Notes under the pieces: model-generated
The model's database searches: none
Told to the model about the DNA's origin: nothing
What the model saw: only the letters and a program-made list of their open reading frames with translations
Part shown: positions 46,789 to 56,129 of the stretch, piece by piece
How the letters are laid out: the number at the start of each line of letters is the position of its first letter
How positions within the stretch are numbered: the stretch's first letter is position 1
Made by a program: the position numbers and the translations under genes
Assembly: GCA_963695405.1 (NCBI GenBank)
Contig: CAVOGJ010000014.1
Location: 248,001-312,000, forward strand
Source of the DNA: CAVOGJ01 sp963695405
GTDB taxonomy: Bacteria > Planctomycetota > Planctomycetia > Pirellulales > Pirellulaceae
Direction of reading: 5' to 3'
DNA: 64,000 bases

Positions 46789-47808
46789 TTGAACGCGCAC
46801 TCATTATTTTATGCTGCCGCCTGCCAAACCGCGTTTGACACTCCGATGGATCGTGGCGAGATCGGGTCCAGGACCCAGCGGATGTGCACCCTGGTGGAAC
46901 AAACCATCAGCGGCTACGAGCCGTTTTTTGATGTGCGGCTATTCGTCTTCCCAGAATTCGCGCACGCGGCGCCAATTTACGAAACCGTCGGCGAGCTACG
47001 GGAACGGCTGGCCGTGGAACTTCCCAATGAGCACACCGACGCGTACCACGCGCTGGCGAAGCAATATGGCTGTTACATCCAAACGGGTTCGTTCCTGGAA
47101 CGCGTCGCGGATCGCCAGGACGTTGTGTTCAACACGACGCTGCTGATCGGGCCGAATGGGGTCCTGCTCACCTACCGCAAAGTGAATCCTTGGCTCCCTT
47201 GGGAAATCCATGCCAGCCCGCACGATGTGGAGGATGATCCGGCGACATGGTTTCCCGTCGCCCGTACGGAACTCGGCAATATCGGCGCGGCGATTTGCTA
47301 CGACTGGCTCTTTCCGGAAGCCCTGCGTCAATTGACCTTCAACGGTGCCGAGATCTTGTTACGCGTTTCCGCCTACATGGACCCCTGGGGCGCGACACCA
47401 CCGATGGATTGGTGGACGCTTTTCAATCGCGTGCGAGCCGCCGAGAACAGCTGTTATGTTGTGGCAGCCAACCAAGCTGCCACGCTCGCCCAGTTTCCAC
47501 CATTTGGTTGGCCCGGTGGCAGCATGATCGTGGACTACGATGGCCGCGTGCTGGCCGCCGCGGATGCAGGTCCCGGCGAGAAAGTGGTCGTGGCTCCTTT
47601 GGATATCGATACCCTCCGCCACGAAAGGCAGCGGCGGCGGGGGCATGACCTGCAAGCCCACCTGCGAACCCAGGCCTACCCGTACCTGCAAACGGCCCAT
47701 TTGAGCCCGGCCAGCGCCGACCAGCACCCGCTTTCGAAGGAAATCAACGAACGGCGCATCGCCGCGGCCCAAATGCGGATGCGGCCCCCGGCGACCGACC
47801 CAAGCTGA
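46789..47808 (+). CDS. Nitrilase-superfamily carbon-nitrogen hydrolase
   Basis: 339 residues from a TTG start (no good alternative nearby). The Glu-Lys-Cys triad is complete: E56 (VFPEFA), K131 (TYRKVNPW) and C170 (AAICYDW). It should hydrolyse an amide or nitrile; sub-branch undecided. C-terminal extension of about 50 residues is helical. The zinc-type dehydrogenase begins 20 bp downstream, so the two probably act in one pathway, for instance a nitrogen-containing alcohol or carbamoyl compound, which is inference from position. Confidence 0.9.
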   Translation: MNAHSLFYAAACQTAFDTPMDRGEIGSRTQRMCTLVEQTISGYEPFFDVRLFVFPEFAHAAPIYETVGELRERLAVELPNEHTDAYHALAKQYGCYIQTGSFLERVADRQDVVFNTTLLIGPNGVLLTYRKVNPWLPWEIHASPHDVEDDPATWFPVARTELGNIGAAICYDWLFPEALRQLTFNGAEILLRVSAYMDPWGATPPMDWWTLFNRVRAAENSCYVVAANQAATLAQFPPFGWPGGSMIVDYDGRVLAAADAGPGEKVVVAPLDIDTLRHERQRRRGHDLQAHLRTQAYPYLQTAHLSPASADQHPLSKEINERRIAAAQMRMRPPATDPS

Positions 47809-47828
47809 ACCTCTCGTGGAGAACACCG

Positions 47829-48941
47829 ATGCCTTTGGCCGCCGTGATTCCGGCTCCTCACAAACGCGTCGAGGTACGCGAACTGCCCGCTGCGCCAATG
47901 GAGCGGGGCAGCGTTTTGCTCGACACTCTCTTTTCCGAAGTCTGCGGCACCGATGTGCATTTGCAGCAGGGGAAGCTGGCGGGAGTCCCTTATCCGCTGC
48001 TGCCGGGTCACGTCTCGGTCGGCCGAGTACGCGAGGTCTGCGGTTCCGTCGTGGCAGTGGACGGACAGCCAATTGTCCCGGGCATGGTCGTTACCTTCCT
48101 CGACGTTCACGAAACGTGTGGGCACTGCTGGTACTGTCTGGTCGCCAAGGCGTCCACACGTTGTCCCCACCGCCGAGTGTATGGCATCACCTACGGGGCA
48201 GAGGAAGGCCTGCTAGGAGGATGGTGTGAGCAGATATATCTGAAACCCGGCGTAAAGATTATCCCGCTTCCGGACGGTTTGCGACCGGAAAGGCTGATCG
48301 CCGGCGGCTGCGCTTTACCCACAGCGATCCACGCGATTGATCGGGCCGAAATTCGACTGGGCGACACCGTAGCGGTACAAGGGAGTGGTCCGGTGGGCCT
48401 GAATTTAGCGATCCTGGCGTTACTCTCGGGCGCCGGAAATGTGGTGCTGCTGGATCGCCGCGCAAATCGACTGGCTGTGGGCAAGTCGCTGGGAGTCGAT
48501 CACACGCTGGCACTATCGACGACGCAGCCGGAAGAGGCGGTCGCACGCGTCTGCGAACTGACGGCGGGCCGCGGCGCCGACATCACGATCGAAGCCACCG
48601 GCGCTCCCACGGCGGTTCCTGCGGGACTCGAAATGACGCGCGACGGTGGCCGCTATGTCCTTGTAGGACACTATACCGATCAGGGGCCGGTCGAGATCAA
48701 TCCGCACACGGCCATCAACCGAAAGCACTTGGATATTCGTGGTTGTTGGGGGTCTGACTTCAGTCATTTCTATCGCATGGTGCATCTCCTGGCGAGGCAT
48801 GGTGATCGACTGGCCGGCGGCGGTTGGGACGCCCTGGTGTCACGAACGTTCAGGTTGGACGAATTGAACGAGGCGCTCGCCGCCGTCGAACAGGGAACGA
48901 TCGTGAAGGCACTCGTGCGGCCCACGGTGGACGTTGCCTGA
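47829..48941 (+). CDS. Zinc-dependent medium-chain alcohol dehydrogenase-type oxidoreductase
   Basis: 370 residues. Catalytic zinc ligand C39 (EVCGTDVH) and H61 in PGHVSVG; the usual Glu of the GHE motif is Val. Structural zinc: four cysteines in TCGHCWYCLVAKASTRC. The nucleotide fold is AVQGSGPVGLNLAILALLSGAGNVVLLDRR (GxGxxG variant, Asp at the end of beta-2 suggests NAD). NINxHTA-like NPHTAINRKHLDIRG follows. Partner of the nitrilase-type gene 20 bp upstream. Substrate unknown. Confidence 0.9.
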   Translation: MPLAAVIPAPHKRVEVRELPAAPMERGSVLLDTLFSEVCGTDVHLQQGKLAGVPYPLLPGHVSVGRVREVCGSVVAVDGQPIVPGMVVTFLDVHETCGHCWYCLVAKASTRCPHRRVYGITYGAEEGLLGGWCEQIYLKPGVKIIPLPDGLRPERLIAGGCALPTAIHAIDRAEIRLGDTVAVQGSGPVGLNLAILALLSGAGNVVLLDRRANRLAVGKSLGVDHTLALSTTQPEEAVARVCELTAGRGADITIEATGAPTAVPAGLEMTRDGGRYVLVGHYTDQGPVEINPHTAINRKHLDIRGCWGSDFSHFYRMVHLLARHGDRLAGGGWDALVSRTFRLDELNEALAAVEQGTIVKALVRPTVDVA

Positions 48942-49049
48942 TCCGTTATCGGACTTGCGGACTCATGAAGCGATGCGGCGAATGTCCGGCGGCGGCTTCA
49001 TCTCTCGATAAACGACTGAAATCGACGGCGGCCGGCAACTGCATGCGGC

Positions 49050-51446
49050 TCAGACGCGGAGGACGCCACCGGTGGCCTTGGCGACTTGCTGCACCACGCG
49101 TTCCCCGAGCGACTCGAGTTCGGCATCCGTCAGGGATCGTTCCCGGGGCTGAATCGTAATGGAAATGGCCAGCGACTTTTGGCCGTCGGGAACGCCTTGG
49201 CCCTCATAGACATCGAACAGCGAGCAGCCAACGATCAATTGCTTATCAGCCGCCGTCGCGGCACGGAGCACATCGGAGGCGGCCACCGAGCGGTCCACCA
49301 AAAAGGCGAAGTCACGTTCGATCGGTTGAAAGTTGGACGTCGTGAGCAGCGGCCGCGCGGAGGATTTCTTGCGTTTCGGAGGCAGAACTGCCAGGTAGAC
49401 TTCCATCCCGACGATGGCCCCTTTCACATCCATCGCACGGAGCACGCGTGGATGGATCTCGCCGAAGTGTGCCAACGTGTTTCTACCCAGTGCGAGCGCA
49501 CCTGAGCGGCCCGGATGAAAATAGCTGGGTCCGCCCGGGATGACCTGCAAATTATCGACCGGTGCGCCAGCAGCAGCTAGAGCCATTTCCGCATCTCGTT
49601 TCGCGTCAAAGACGTTGACGGATCGCGGCGGTTGCTGCCAATGCCGCGGGCTCGATTGTCCGGCACGAACCGTCGCCACGCATTGCGGTTGCTGATCGGC
49701 GGCCACACCAGCGAAGACGGTGCCGACTTCGAACAGCTGCACATCAGGAAAGCCTCGGTCTGCATTGCGTTGTGCCGCCGCGATCAAGTTGATCAGTAGC
49801 GAGGGACGCATGTAATCGAGTTCAGCCGACATCGGATTCTCGAGGAAGAGAGCATCCTGCAATTCGCCGAACAGACGGGCTGTATCCGAGGCAAGGAAGG
49901 ACCAAGTGACCGCCTCGAGCAGCCCTGCGGCCGCCAAGGCACGTCGCACGTGACCCTTCGCAAGTGCCAAGTCTTCAAACGCTCGATCGGGCAACGGCCC
50001 CTGTCGATCGAGCGGGACGGCTGGAACCGCCTCGTACCCACAGATGCGAGTGATTTCCTCAATCAAATCGGCTTCACCCTGGATGTCATTCCGCCATGAC
50101 GGGACGCGAATGTCAACTTGTCGCTGGTTGACGGCCGTGGCCGCCTCGAAGCCGAGGTCGGTGAGAATCTTCAGGCTGGCCTCATCCGCGAGCGCGACAC
50201 CTGCCCAGTCAGCGACTTGCGTCAGCCGTAACGGCTCGACCTGATCAAACACGGGTACCTTCCCCGCGATCTGAATCTCTCCTAACTCGCCGCCACAAAA
50301 ATCAACGATCCATTGGCTGGCGATCTCCATGCCTTCGATCACTGCCTGCGAATCGGTGCCGCGCTCAAACCGGAAGCGGGCGTCCGAGTGCAGGTCCAGA
50401 CGGCGGCCCGTGCGGGCGATGTTGGAGGGACACCAGAGTGCCGATTCGACCAGCACATCGGTGGTCGACCCGGTGCAGCCAGTTGCTTCGCCCCCCATGA
50501 TCCCGGCAAGCGAAACGGGCCCCTCCGCGTCGCTGATCACGATCATACCGGGCCCCAGGTCATACTCCTTGTCATTCAGTGCTTGCAACTTTTCACCGTC
50601 GCGGGCATCGCGAATGACGAGGTCACCTTCAAGTCGCGCGACATCAAATACGTGCATCGGACGACATTGATCGATGGTCATCAGGTTGGTGACATCGACG
50701 AGGGCACTGATCGGGCGCAGTCCGATGGCCCGCAGCCGTTGCTGCAGCCATGCGGGCGATTCTCCGTTTTTCACACCACGGATGATGCGATAAACAAAGA
50801 CGGGACAGAGTTGCGGATCGGTTTCGATCCGTACCGAAATGGGACTTTTTCCCTTGCCACCGGCCAAACCCGGTCGATTGGGACGGAGCGTTCCTAGACC
50901 GGCGGCCGCCAAATCCCGGGCGATGCCGCGAACGCCGGCACAGTCGCCCCGATTGGGTGTGAGATTAATTTCGAAGACGGGATCGTCGAGCCCGGCCCAG
51001 GTCGCGTAGGAGATCCCTACCGGCGCGTCAGCGGGTAGCTCAATGATCCCCGTATGATCGTCAGAGAGTTGCAGTTCCTTATGGGAACAGAGCATGCCGT
51101 CCGAGCGTTGGCCGCGAATCTCGCCCGCCTGAATCGTCATATCGAGCCCCGGGACATAGGTTCCCGGTCGGGCCAACACACCGAGCATGCCGTTGCGGGC
51201 GTTCGGCGCCCCGCACACAACCTGGATCGACCCATCGCCCGCGACGACATCACAGACCTGGAGCTTGTCTGCATCGGGATGTTTCCGAGCCGAAACGATT
51301 TTGGCAATTACGAAATCGCGCAGTCCAGCACTCGGATCCTCCAGTCCTTCGAGCTCCAAACCAATCGCCGTCAGCTTGCTGGCGATCTCTTCGGCGGTCG
51401 CCGTGGTGTCGAGATGATCACCGAGCCAGGATAGGGTGAACTTCAT
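49050..51446 (-). CDS. pheT: Phenylalanyl-tRNA synthetase beta subunit
   Basis: 798 residues, full length. MKFTLSWLGDHLD start, the tRNA-binding-like EMAP domain (VCGAPNARNGMLGVLARPG), B3/B4 editing domain, DHRCRPMHVFD-like DQCRPMHVFDVARL, and the C-terminal anticodon-binding FDX-ACB domain (PIERDFAFLVDRSVAASDVLRA). Charges tRNA-Phe with PheS. Its start overlaps the pheS stop by one base (TAATG), so the two are translationally coupled. Confidence 0.97.
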   Translation of the reverse strand: MKFTLSWLGDHLDTTATAEEIASKLTAIGLELEGLEDPSAGLRDFVIAKIVSARKHPDADKLQVCDVVAGDGSIQVVCGAPNARNGMLGVLARPGTYVPGLDMTIQAGEIRGQRSDGMLCSHKELQLSDDHTGIIELPADAPVGISYATWAGLDDPVFEINLTPNRGDCAGVRGIARDLAAAGLGTLRPNRPGLAGGKGKSPISVRIETDPQLCPVFVYRIIRGVKNGESPAWLQQRLRAIGLRPISALVDVTNLMTIDQCRPMHVFDVARLEGDLVIRDARDGEKLQALNDKEYDLGPGMIVISDAEGPVSLAGIMGGEATGCTGSTTDVLVESALWCPSNIARTGRRLDLHSDARFRFERGTDSQAVIEGMEIASQWIVDFCGGELGEIQIAGKVPVFDQVEPLRLTQVADWAGVALADEASLKILTDLGFEAATAVNQRQVDIRVPSWRNDIQGEADLIEEITRICGYEAVPAVPLDRQGPLPDRAFEDLALAKGHVRRALAAAGLLEAVTWSFLASDTARLFGELQDALFLENPMSAELDYMRPSLLINLIAAAQRNADRGFPDVQLFEVGTVFAGVAADQQPQCVATVRAGQSSPRHWQQPPRSVNVFDAKRDAEMALAAAGAPVDNLQVIPGGPSYFHPGRSGALALGRNTLAHFGEIHPRVLRAMDVKGAIVGMEVYLAVLPPKRKKSSARPLLTTSNFQPIERDFAFLVDRSVAASDVLRAATAADKQLIVGCSLFDVYEGQGVPDGQKSLAISITIQPRERSLTDAELESLGERVVQQVAKATGGVLRV

Positions 51447-52522
51447 TATGTCAGCCCTCCTACCATCGTCGGCGTATGCAGTGGATCAAAGCCGTAGTGT
51501 TCGAGCCACCGGACATCCGATTCGAAGAAAGTGCGAAGATCCGGAATGCCATACTTGAGCATGGCGATGCGTTCGAGTCCCAGCCCGAAAGCAAAACCCT
51601 GATACTCCTGGGGGTCGATGTCGCAATTTTCGAGCACGCGGGGATGTACCATGCCGCAGCCAAGTATCTCCAGCCAGTCGCCGCCGGTACCGATCTTCAA
51701 TTCTCCGCCAGAGCGATCGCAACCGATATCAACTTCGGCCGAGGGTTCGGTGAATGGAAAATACGACGGGCGAAATTGCAGGCGGAGGTTGGGCACTTCG
51801 AAGTAGGCACGGGCAAAATCAAGCAAGCATCCTTTCAGGTGGCCCATGTGAATGCCTCTTTCGATGACCAACCCCTCGACTTGACCGAACATCGGGGTAT
51901 GCGTCGCATCCGAATCGCAGCGATAGGTGCGGCCAAGCGAGATAATGCGGATCGGTGGCTGCTGCCGTTGCATGACACGAATTTGCATATTCGAGGTGTG
52001 CGTGCGAAGCAGAAGCGAACCGTCATCACCCGAGTGGCCGCGCATGTAAAACGTGTCTTGCATTTGCCGAGCGGGATGGTCGGCGGGCATATTCAGGGCC
52101 GTAAAATTATGCCAGTCATCCTCGATTTCCGGACCCTCCACGGCGGCGAATCCCATCTCGCCGAAAATCGCCGCCACTTCGTCGGTCGTCTGGCTGATGG
52201 GGTGCAATCGTCCCCGCAGAGACGGCAAAGAGGGTTGGGATACGTCGACTTGCTCGCGGCTGAGGCGATGGTCCAGTTCGACGGCTTCCAAGGCAACCCG
52301 GCGCTGGTCCAGGGCGGACGAGATCGCGGCTTTCAAGTCGTTGACTGCCTGCCCATAGGCCTTCTTCTCCTGGGGCGGCAAGGTGGCCAGATTCCTCATC
52401 AAGGCAGTGATGCTGCCTTTCTTGCCAAGCGTGGCGACGCGCACGGCGTCGAGATCCGCGATACTCGTCGCCGCTTGGACTTGCTGCAGGGTCGCGTCGC
52501 GCAGCGGGGCCAGGTCGCTCAT
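51446..52522 (-). CDS. pheS: Phenylalanyl-tRNA synthetase alpha subunit
   Basis: 358 residues from ATG 52522; 14 further codons upstream lack family text. Class II motifs: motif 1/2 region HPISQTTDEVAAIFGEMGF, FNALNMPADHPARQ-like, TSNMQIRVMQRQQPPIRIISLGRTYR (motif 2), and motif 3 GFAFGLGLERIAMLKYGI. Forms (alpha-beta)2 with PheT. Confidence 0.97.
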   Translation of the reverse strand: MSDLAPLRDATLQQVQAATSIADLDAVRVATLGKKGSITALMRNLATLPPQEKKAYGQAVNDLKAAISSALDQRRVALEAVELDHRLSREQVDVSQPSLPSLRGRLHPISQTTDEVAAIFGEMGFAAVEGPEIEDDWHNFTALNMPADHPARQMQDTFYMRGHSGDDGSLLLRTHTSNMQIRVMQRQQPPIRIISLGRTYRCDSDATHTPMFGQVEGLVIERGIHMGHLKGCLLDFARAYFEVPNLRLQFRPSYFPFTEPSAEVDIGCDRSGGELKIGTGGDWLEILGCGMVHPRVLENCDIDPQEYQGFAFGLGLERIAMLKYGIPDLRTFFESDVRWLEHYGFDPLHTPTMVGGLT

Positions 52523-52738
52523 GATTTCTTTTGTTGGGAAGTCGCGTTGCGATGGCCGCTGCAAGGCGAAGAGGCGTGCAACGCAAGGCGTGAGGATCGA
52601 ACGCGAGGCATTTTACTGGAAGCAGGGCGATTCTCGAACGTCGCGCTGGGAAATACCTGGCCCAAATCACGCCACGCGCGGACGGCAGCGGCCAGTCAGC
52701 CCGAACCGGCCCTTCGAATCGCCGACGCCGATGTAATT

Positions 52739-52808
52739 AGGCAACTACGATTAGGCAACTACGATCAGGCAACTACGATCAGGCAACTACGATCAGGCAA
52801 CTACGATC
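52739..52808. repeat. Five 14-bp tandem repeats touching the rplT stop
   Basis: Five copies of aggcaactacgatN (N = t in the first, c in the rest), 52739-52808. The rplT stop codon lies in the last copy, at 52807-52809. The array separates rplT from pheS. Confidence 0.9.
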
Positions 52809-53163
52809 AGGCAGCCGTTGCCGCCCTGGCTTCGTCGACGATTTTGTCGAAAGCCGCGGGGTCGAAAATCGCAATCTCCGAGAGCATTTTTCGATCGAGC
52901 TCGATGTTGGCCTTCTTCAACCCATTCATAAAGACGCTGTAGCTAATGCCCCGCTCACGGCAAGCCGCACTGATGCGGGTGATCCACAAACGCCGGAACT
53001 CCCGCTTGCGGGCTCGGCGGTCTCGAAACGCGAATGCCTCGGCACGGACCAATGTTTCTTTGACCGTGCGGAGCAAACGCCGCCGACCGCCGACGTAGCC
53101 CTTGGCTTTTTTGAAAAGTCGCCGCTTGGCCTTGGTGCGAGCTGCACCTTTGGTGGTTCTCAT
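52807..53163 (-). CDS. rplT: 50S ribosomal protein L20
   Basis: 118 residues. TKGAARTKAKRRLFKKAKGYVGGRRRLLRTVKETLVRAEAFAFRDRRARKREFRRLWI is the highly basic L20 N-terminus, and RISAACRERGISYSVFMNGLKKANIELDRKMLSEIA is the globular part. Binds 23S rRNA early in 50S assembly. The stop lies inside the 14-bp array. rpmI is 81 bp upstream on the same strand. Confidence 0.98.
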   Translation of the reverse strand: MRTTKGAARTKAKRRLFKKAKGYVGGRRRLLRTVKETLVRAEAFAFRDRRARKREFRRLWITRISAACRERGISYSVFMNGLKKANIELDRKMLSEIAIFDPAAFDKIVDEARAATAA

Positions 53164-53244
53164 CGTCTAATTCCGTCTTGGTGAGCATACCAGGCCCTCC
53201 GTGAGGAGCGTTTTGTGCCCGTACGCCAGGGTGGTTGCGAGTCG

Positions 53245-53448
53245 CTAGTAGCTGTATCCGTTAAGGGCCTTTTGGATCGTCGGTTCCATGCATTCGGCCA
53301 CGGCGGTGGTGCCGCGGAGGTTCCGCCGCCGCTTCTTGCTGATGCGGAATGCCAAGTGGCTCGTGCCGGCCTGCCGGTGCATGGCCTTTCCCGTCGCCGA
53401 GAGGCGGAATCGCTTCTTCGTCCCTTTGTGGGTTTTCATTTTGGGCAT
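53245..53448 (-). CDS. rpmI: 50S ribosomal protein L35
   Basis: 67 residues from ATG 53448: MPKMKTHKGTKKRFRLSATG and GHLAFRISKKRRRNLRG-like text identify L35. The long open frame above it is not homologous. Forms rpmI-rplT. Confidence 0.97.
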   Translation of the reverse strand: MPKMKTHKGTKKRFRLSATGKAMHRQAGTSHLAFRISKKRRRNLRGTTAVAECMEPTIQKALNGYSY

Positions 53449-53790
53449 CGCAGGCCTCGCTTCCCGGGTTGGAGTCATTTCTTCCGAGTCCCGGATTGTA
53501 GAATGACGGCCGGAACGCGAAAAGGGGTATCGGCCAGTTTCTGGGGCGTGCGGCAACCGAAACAGCTTTTTTGAGCGAACTGGCTTCATTTTTGGCACTG
53601 CCCAGCGTTCGGGACGGGACCTCCGCCGCCAAGCAGGGACAGTTTGAGTCGACTCGACGGGAAAGACGTGACGTGGGTGGATGTTGGCTGCCGGTCGGGA
53701 GCCTGGATCGTGTGGCGTACGGGCGTTAATCTTCGCAGACGGCAAACATGAAGAGGGAGGCGCGATCCGGGGCGGATCGCGGGGCGGATC
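53449..53790. other. Region between rpmI and an opposite-strand glycosyltransferase
   Basis: 342 bp holding the divergent start regions of rpmI (minus) and the glycosyltransferase (plus). In most bacteria infC would adjoin rpmI here. No gene seen. Confidence 0.5.
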
Positions 53791-55113
53791 ATGGCAAATG
53801 CTGGTAACAACGAATCGATCGTGCTGCTAACTGCCGGTGCTGGTGGTATGTTTTGTGGCAGTTGCCTGCACGATAATCGGCTGGTCGCGAGTTGGCAGCA
53901 GTCGGGCATCGACGCGCTCCTGGTGCCGATGTACACGCCCATTCGGACTGACGAAATTGATGTCAGCATTAACCGCGTTTTCTTCGGCGGCATCAATGTC
54001 TTTCTGCGCGAGAAACTCCCCTGGATGCGGCTTGTCCCCCGCGCGACGCTACGATGGCTCGATCACCCACGGGTGCTCCGTTGGATCACCGAACGGAGAA
54101 TGGAAACGGACGCGAGTAAGCTGGGCGGCTTGACCGTATCGATGCTCCAAGGCGAGCAGGGTCGGCAACGGGGTGAAGTGGACCTTCTCTGCGATTGGCT
54201 TGAAGCAGAGGTACACCCGAGTGTGCTGATCTTTAGCAATCTCCTCATTGCAGGCAGCGGCCCCCGGATCAAACAACGACTGCGAATCCCTTTGTTCGCC
54301 ACGCTGCAAGGCGATGACATCTTCCTGCGCGGGCTGCCTCCCAAGGACTTGGAGCGGGCGCTGGTGGAAATCCATCGATTGGCCGCCTCGATCGATGGAT
54401 TTCTGGTACACAGTGATTTTTATGCGGACCAGATGGCAATGTTTCTGAACTTGCCTCGTGACAAGTTCTACCGCGTTCCACTGGCCGTGACGGCGCACGA
54501 TTTTGCTGGAGAGCGACCGGCAAGGAAACCCGGTCAGGCTCCGATCATCGGCTATCTGGCTCGTCAGACACCCGAGAAGGGTTTGGAACTATTGTGTGAG
54601 GCCTTTCTCCGCCTGCGGTCGCTACCCGAGACGCGCGACGTGCGGTTGCATGTGGCCGGGTGGTATGGACCCCAGCAGCGAACATTTGTCGAACGATGCC
54701 TGGGCGCCGTCCAGCGGACGGCGGGCGCGGATGCGGTGCGCCAATTTGGCGCCGTCGATCGGGCTGGAAAAATCGAGTTTCTCCGCGGTATCGACCTGCT
54801 GTCCGTCCCCAGTCCGTATGCCGATCCGAAGGGTCTGTATGTGCTCGAGGCACTGGCCGCAGGCGTGCCGGTTGTCCAACCGCGGCACGGAGCGTTCCCC
54901 GAACTGATTGAGTCGACAGGTGGCGGGACACTTTTCGAGCCGAATGACGTGGAGAGCCTGACGCGGGAACTTACCCGCCTCTTGGCGGATGATGCGCTGC
55001 GGGCAGCCCACGGCAACGCTGGTCGTCAAGCCGTGCTGCAGAAGCACGATGTGGGGATCGCCGCAGACCAAACGCTGGCCCTGTTGCGCACGATCGTTGC
55101 GCCCATGCCTTGA
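53791..55113 (+). CDS. GT4-type glycosyltransferase inserted between infC and rpmI
   Basis: 440 residues. The N-terminal acceptor half opens with LLTAGAGGMFCGSCLHDNRL and has a glycine-rich loop. The C-terminal donor domain reads IIGYLARQTPEKGLELLCEAFL, RFGAVDRAGKIEFLRGIDLLSVPSPYADPKGLYVLEALAAGVPVVQPRHGAFPELIESTGGGTLF, the GT-B, family 4 pattern with E in KGLYVLEALA. Retaining transferase; sugar and acceptor unknown. Plus strand in a minus-strand translation operon. Confidence 0.9.
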   Translation: MANAGNNESIVLLTAGAGGMFCGSCLHDNRLVASWQQSGIDALLVPMYTPIRTDEIDVSINRVFFGGINVFLREKLPWMRLVPRATLRWLDHPRVLRWITERRMETDASKLGGLTVSMLQGEQGRQRGEVDLLCDWLEAEVHPSVLIFSNLLIAGSGPRIKQRLRIPLFATLQGDDIFLRGLPPKDLERALVEIHRLAASIDGFLVHSDFYADQMAMFLNLPRDKFYRVPLAVTAHDFAGERPARKPGQAPIIGYLARQTPEKGLELLCEAFLRLRSLPETRDVRLHVAGWYGPQQRTFVERCLGAVQRTAGADAVRQFGAVDRAGKIEFLRGIDLLSVPSPYADPKGLYVLEALAAGVPVVQPRHGAFPELIESTGGGTLFEPNDVESLTRELTRLLADDALRAAHGNAGRQAVLQKHDVGIAADQTLALLRTIVAPMP

Positions 55114-55197
55114 GCGTGTTGACGATCTCGCCGCTCGATCGACGTCCGTTCGTTTGAGAGCCCATGCGATAGGCAACGATCAGGGGTAGGGCGCCGA

Positions 55198-55710
55198 TTA
55201 CTTCGGCGCCACGATACAGACGATCCGACGTCCTTGTTGCATGGGGGGCGTCTCGATCTTGCCATGATTCTCACAGAGAGCCTTCACGACCTCTCCCATG
55301 ACGCGATGCCCCTCGTCGACGTGGGCAATCTCTCGGCCTCGGAAGACGACCGATATCTGTACTTTGTCTTTGTGTTCCAGGAAGTAGATTCCCTGCCGCA
55401 CCTTAAAGTCGATATCGTGCTGTCCGGTCTTGGGCCGCAGTCTTAGTTCCTTGGTCTTGGTCGAATGGGACTTACCGCCAGCGTGCTTTTTCCCCTTCTG
55501 ATACTTGTACTTGCCGTAATCCATAATACGGCAAACGGGCGGCTTTTCGTTTGGCGCGACCTCTACCAGATCAAGTCCGGCCTCGCGAGCGTGATTGATG
55601 GCCTCATCGGTGGCAATGACGCCCAGTTGGGTACCCTTTTCATCGACACAACGGACTTGGGGTACTCGAATTTGATCATTGATTCGAGTGTGATTTCGAT
55701 CGACTGCCAT
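55198..55710 (-). CDS. infC: Translation initiation factor IF-3
   Basis: 170 residues from ATG 55710 (AAAGGT before it); the usual non-ATG start is not needed here. RINDQIRVPQVRCVDEKGTQLGVI and DLVEVAPNEKPPVCRIMDYGKYKYQ give the N-domain, KTKELRLRPKTGQHDIDFKVRQ the C-domain, and RIVCIVAPK the tail. Prevents premature 70S joining and proofreads start codons. It should head infC-rpmI-rplT but lies 1.7 kb from rpmI. Confidence 0.98.
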   Translation of the reverse strand: MAVDRNHTRINDQIRVPQVRCVDEKGTQLGVIATDEAINHAREAGLDLVEVAPNEKPPVCRIMDYGKYKYQKGKKHAGGKSHSTKTKELRLRPKTGQHDIDFKVRQGIYFLEHKDKVQISVVFRGREIAHVDEGHRVMGEVVKALCENHGKIETPPMQQGRRIVCIVAPK

Positions 55711-56129
55711 AGAACCTTTCGCTAAATAAAGACATGCGTGGTGAGGCTGGGCTGGAATCGTACCTCCAAACCGCACCCTCAATCCGCAAAAACTACCCTA
55801 AATCTACCTCGTCTACCAGCGAGTATCAAATCGCGACCTGTTTTCGTCAACATGGCAGCATTCCCGAACGGACATGCATGCGTGAGGAAGTCGGAATCCG
55901 CCCCGATAGGATGTCGTGACCTGCGCCCGCATTGGGCATCCTCGAGCACAGCTTCAAGGCGGGCGCCTGCGGCGACCAGCGATTCGAACCACGTGGGAAA
56001 AACTGGGTTTGCATTTTTGCCGACAATCTGCGATGAGTTCCCCGCGGAGCGACCCCCTGAGAACGACACAGGGAGCATGTCGGGACGGATTGACGGCCTC
56101 TTCGGCTGTGCGGGAGGATGGAGCCACAG
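55711..56129. other. Region between infC and the FkbM gene
   Basis: 419 bp with infC's promoter and the methyltransferase leader. No tRNA or other RNA seen; frames are shadows. Confidence 0.5.

Noticed and set aside
55114..56129. tRNA gene near infC
   Set aside because: No cloverleaf arms or TTCGA-type T-loop in a fitting position; none seen elsewhere in the window either.
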